NCBI GenBank assembly: GCA_964487655.1
Contig: CAZASB010000119.1
Coordinates: 1-13,406, forward strand
DNA length: 13,406 nt
Reading direction: 5' to 3'
Source: PWXP01 sp964487655
Lineage (GTDB): Bacteria; Planctomycetota; Planctomycetia; Pirellulales; Thermoguttaceae
Below are positions 12,893 through 13,406 of this stretch, in pieces. The translations under genes and the position numbers were made by a program. The notes beneath the pieces are model-generated. The model made no database searches and was not told the origin of the DNA. It saw only the letters and a program-made list of their open reading frames with translations. Each line of letters starts with the position of its first letter. Position 1 is the stretch's first letter.

Positions 12893-13406
12893 ATGCTCGA
12901 AGTCATTGCACCGGAAGTCGAGTCCATCCTGGATTGCTTCCAACCACTTGAAGACCCTCGCAGCACCATCAATCGAAAGCATCTGCTCGGCGATTTGATT
13001 GTCATTTCAGTTTACGGACGCCACGGTTCGTATCTATCGAGAAGTTGTCAAAGGACATGGCCGAATCGATACTCTGACCTACTATCATTGCAAGGTGCCC
13101 GCCGACATTCCCGGCTGCTCGAACTGGAAAGGACTTCGTACGATCGGTATCGCCATTCGCGAAAGCCGCCGGGGTGACAAAGTGACTCGCGAAGTCCGTC
13201 ACTTCATCTGTTCCATTCGCGTCGGTGTCAAGCGATTTGCTCGCGCTGTGCGAGGCCACTGGGCAATCGAGAACACACTTCACTGGTGTCTTGACGTGAC
13301 ATTTCGTGAAGATGAAAGCCGGCTGCGCGACCGGCACGCGGCCGACAATGTGGCATGGCTAAAACGCTTCGCCATAAGCCTGCTGAAGCAGGCCAATGAC
13401 AAGGAA
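12893..13406 (+). pseudogene. ISAs1-family transposase, internally deleted and frameshifted
   Basis: The N-terminal piece from ATG 12893 reads MLEVIAPEVESILDCFQPLE then DPRSTINRKHLLGDLIVIS, the typical ISAs1 (H-repeat) start, preceded by a good TAGGAGA. At about 13011-13017 it jumps to the C-terminal third, which continues in the +1-shifted frame from 13017 to the window end without a stop: TVRIYREVVKGHGRIDTLTY, then GVKRFARAVRGHWAIENTLH, then LDVTFREDESRLRDRHAADN. The C-terminal catalytic Glu (HWAIEN) is kept. The middle, about 200 residues with both catalytic Asp motifs, is missing compared with a usual length of about 370. The original frame instead enters nonsense sequence (YGRHGSYLSRSC) and stops at 13177. 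The protein cannot be active. Confidence 0.85.

Larger units (their letters stand above)
12791..13406 (+). mobile_element. left part of a degenerate ISAs1-family insertion sequence
   Basis: The region upstream of the transposase remnant is about 100 bp, normal for the left end of an ISAs1 element. It includes a stem-loop 12791-12801/12820-12831 (GCGCACTCTGC against GCAGAGTTGCGC, one bulge, with an extra TAAA/TTTA pairing inside). The terminal inverted repeat and target duplication cannot be defined because the right end lies beyond the window, so the left boundary is an estimate. Confidence 0.6.

Overview
The window looks like a chromosomal segment of a GC-rich bacterium, most likely a planctomycete (Pirellulales-like). 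This is an inference from three things: the gene content, the near absence of clear Shine-Dalgarno sequences, and a short dispersed GGAGTGCGGCGGCT-type hairpin repeat of the kind I associate with that phylum. No rRNA, tRNA or CRISPR array was seen.

Region 1 (22-4967) is a probable isoprenoid/terpenoid locus. Two minus-strand genes encode a squalene-hopene-cyclase-like class II cyclase with an intact DxDD motif (1872-3647) and, 32 bp downstream, a protein joining a cysteine-rich DUF116 domain to a trans-polyprenyl diphosphate synthase (22-1839). Facing them across a 129-bp intergenic region is a plus-strand radical SAM enzyme (3777-4967) with extra C-terminal cysteines. A plausible scheme, which is inference, is prenyl chain synthesis, then cyclisation, then radical-SAM tailoring or a linked redox step.

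Region 2 (5073-5636) holds an elongation factor P of the EfpL/YeiP type, recognised by its SPSARGAATFYK loop. It converges on a tripartite-type efflux operon. The gap between them carries two inverted copies of a dispersed hairpin repeat, each placed to act as an intrinsic terminator for one of the converging genes.

Region 3 (5807-10383, minus) is an efflux operon: a membrane-fusion (periplasmic adaptor) protein and an RND pump overlapping by ATGA. A good sigma70-like promoter (TTGCCC-17-TAAAAT) lies about 145 nt upstream of the adaptor start, with an imperfect inverted repeat over its -35. No outer-membrane TolC gene is in view.

Region 4 (10689-11930, minus) is xseA, the exonuclease VII large subunit, with no xseB beside it. 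A 377-bp stretch without a recognisable gene follows (11931-12307).

Region 5 (12308-13406) is a damaged area. The C-terminal part of an unrecognised Pro/Ala-rich, single-pass membrane protein (minus) runs into the left end of an ISAs1-family insertion sequence. The transposase of that element is itself internally deleted and frameshifted, and it runs off the end of the window.
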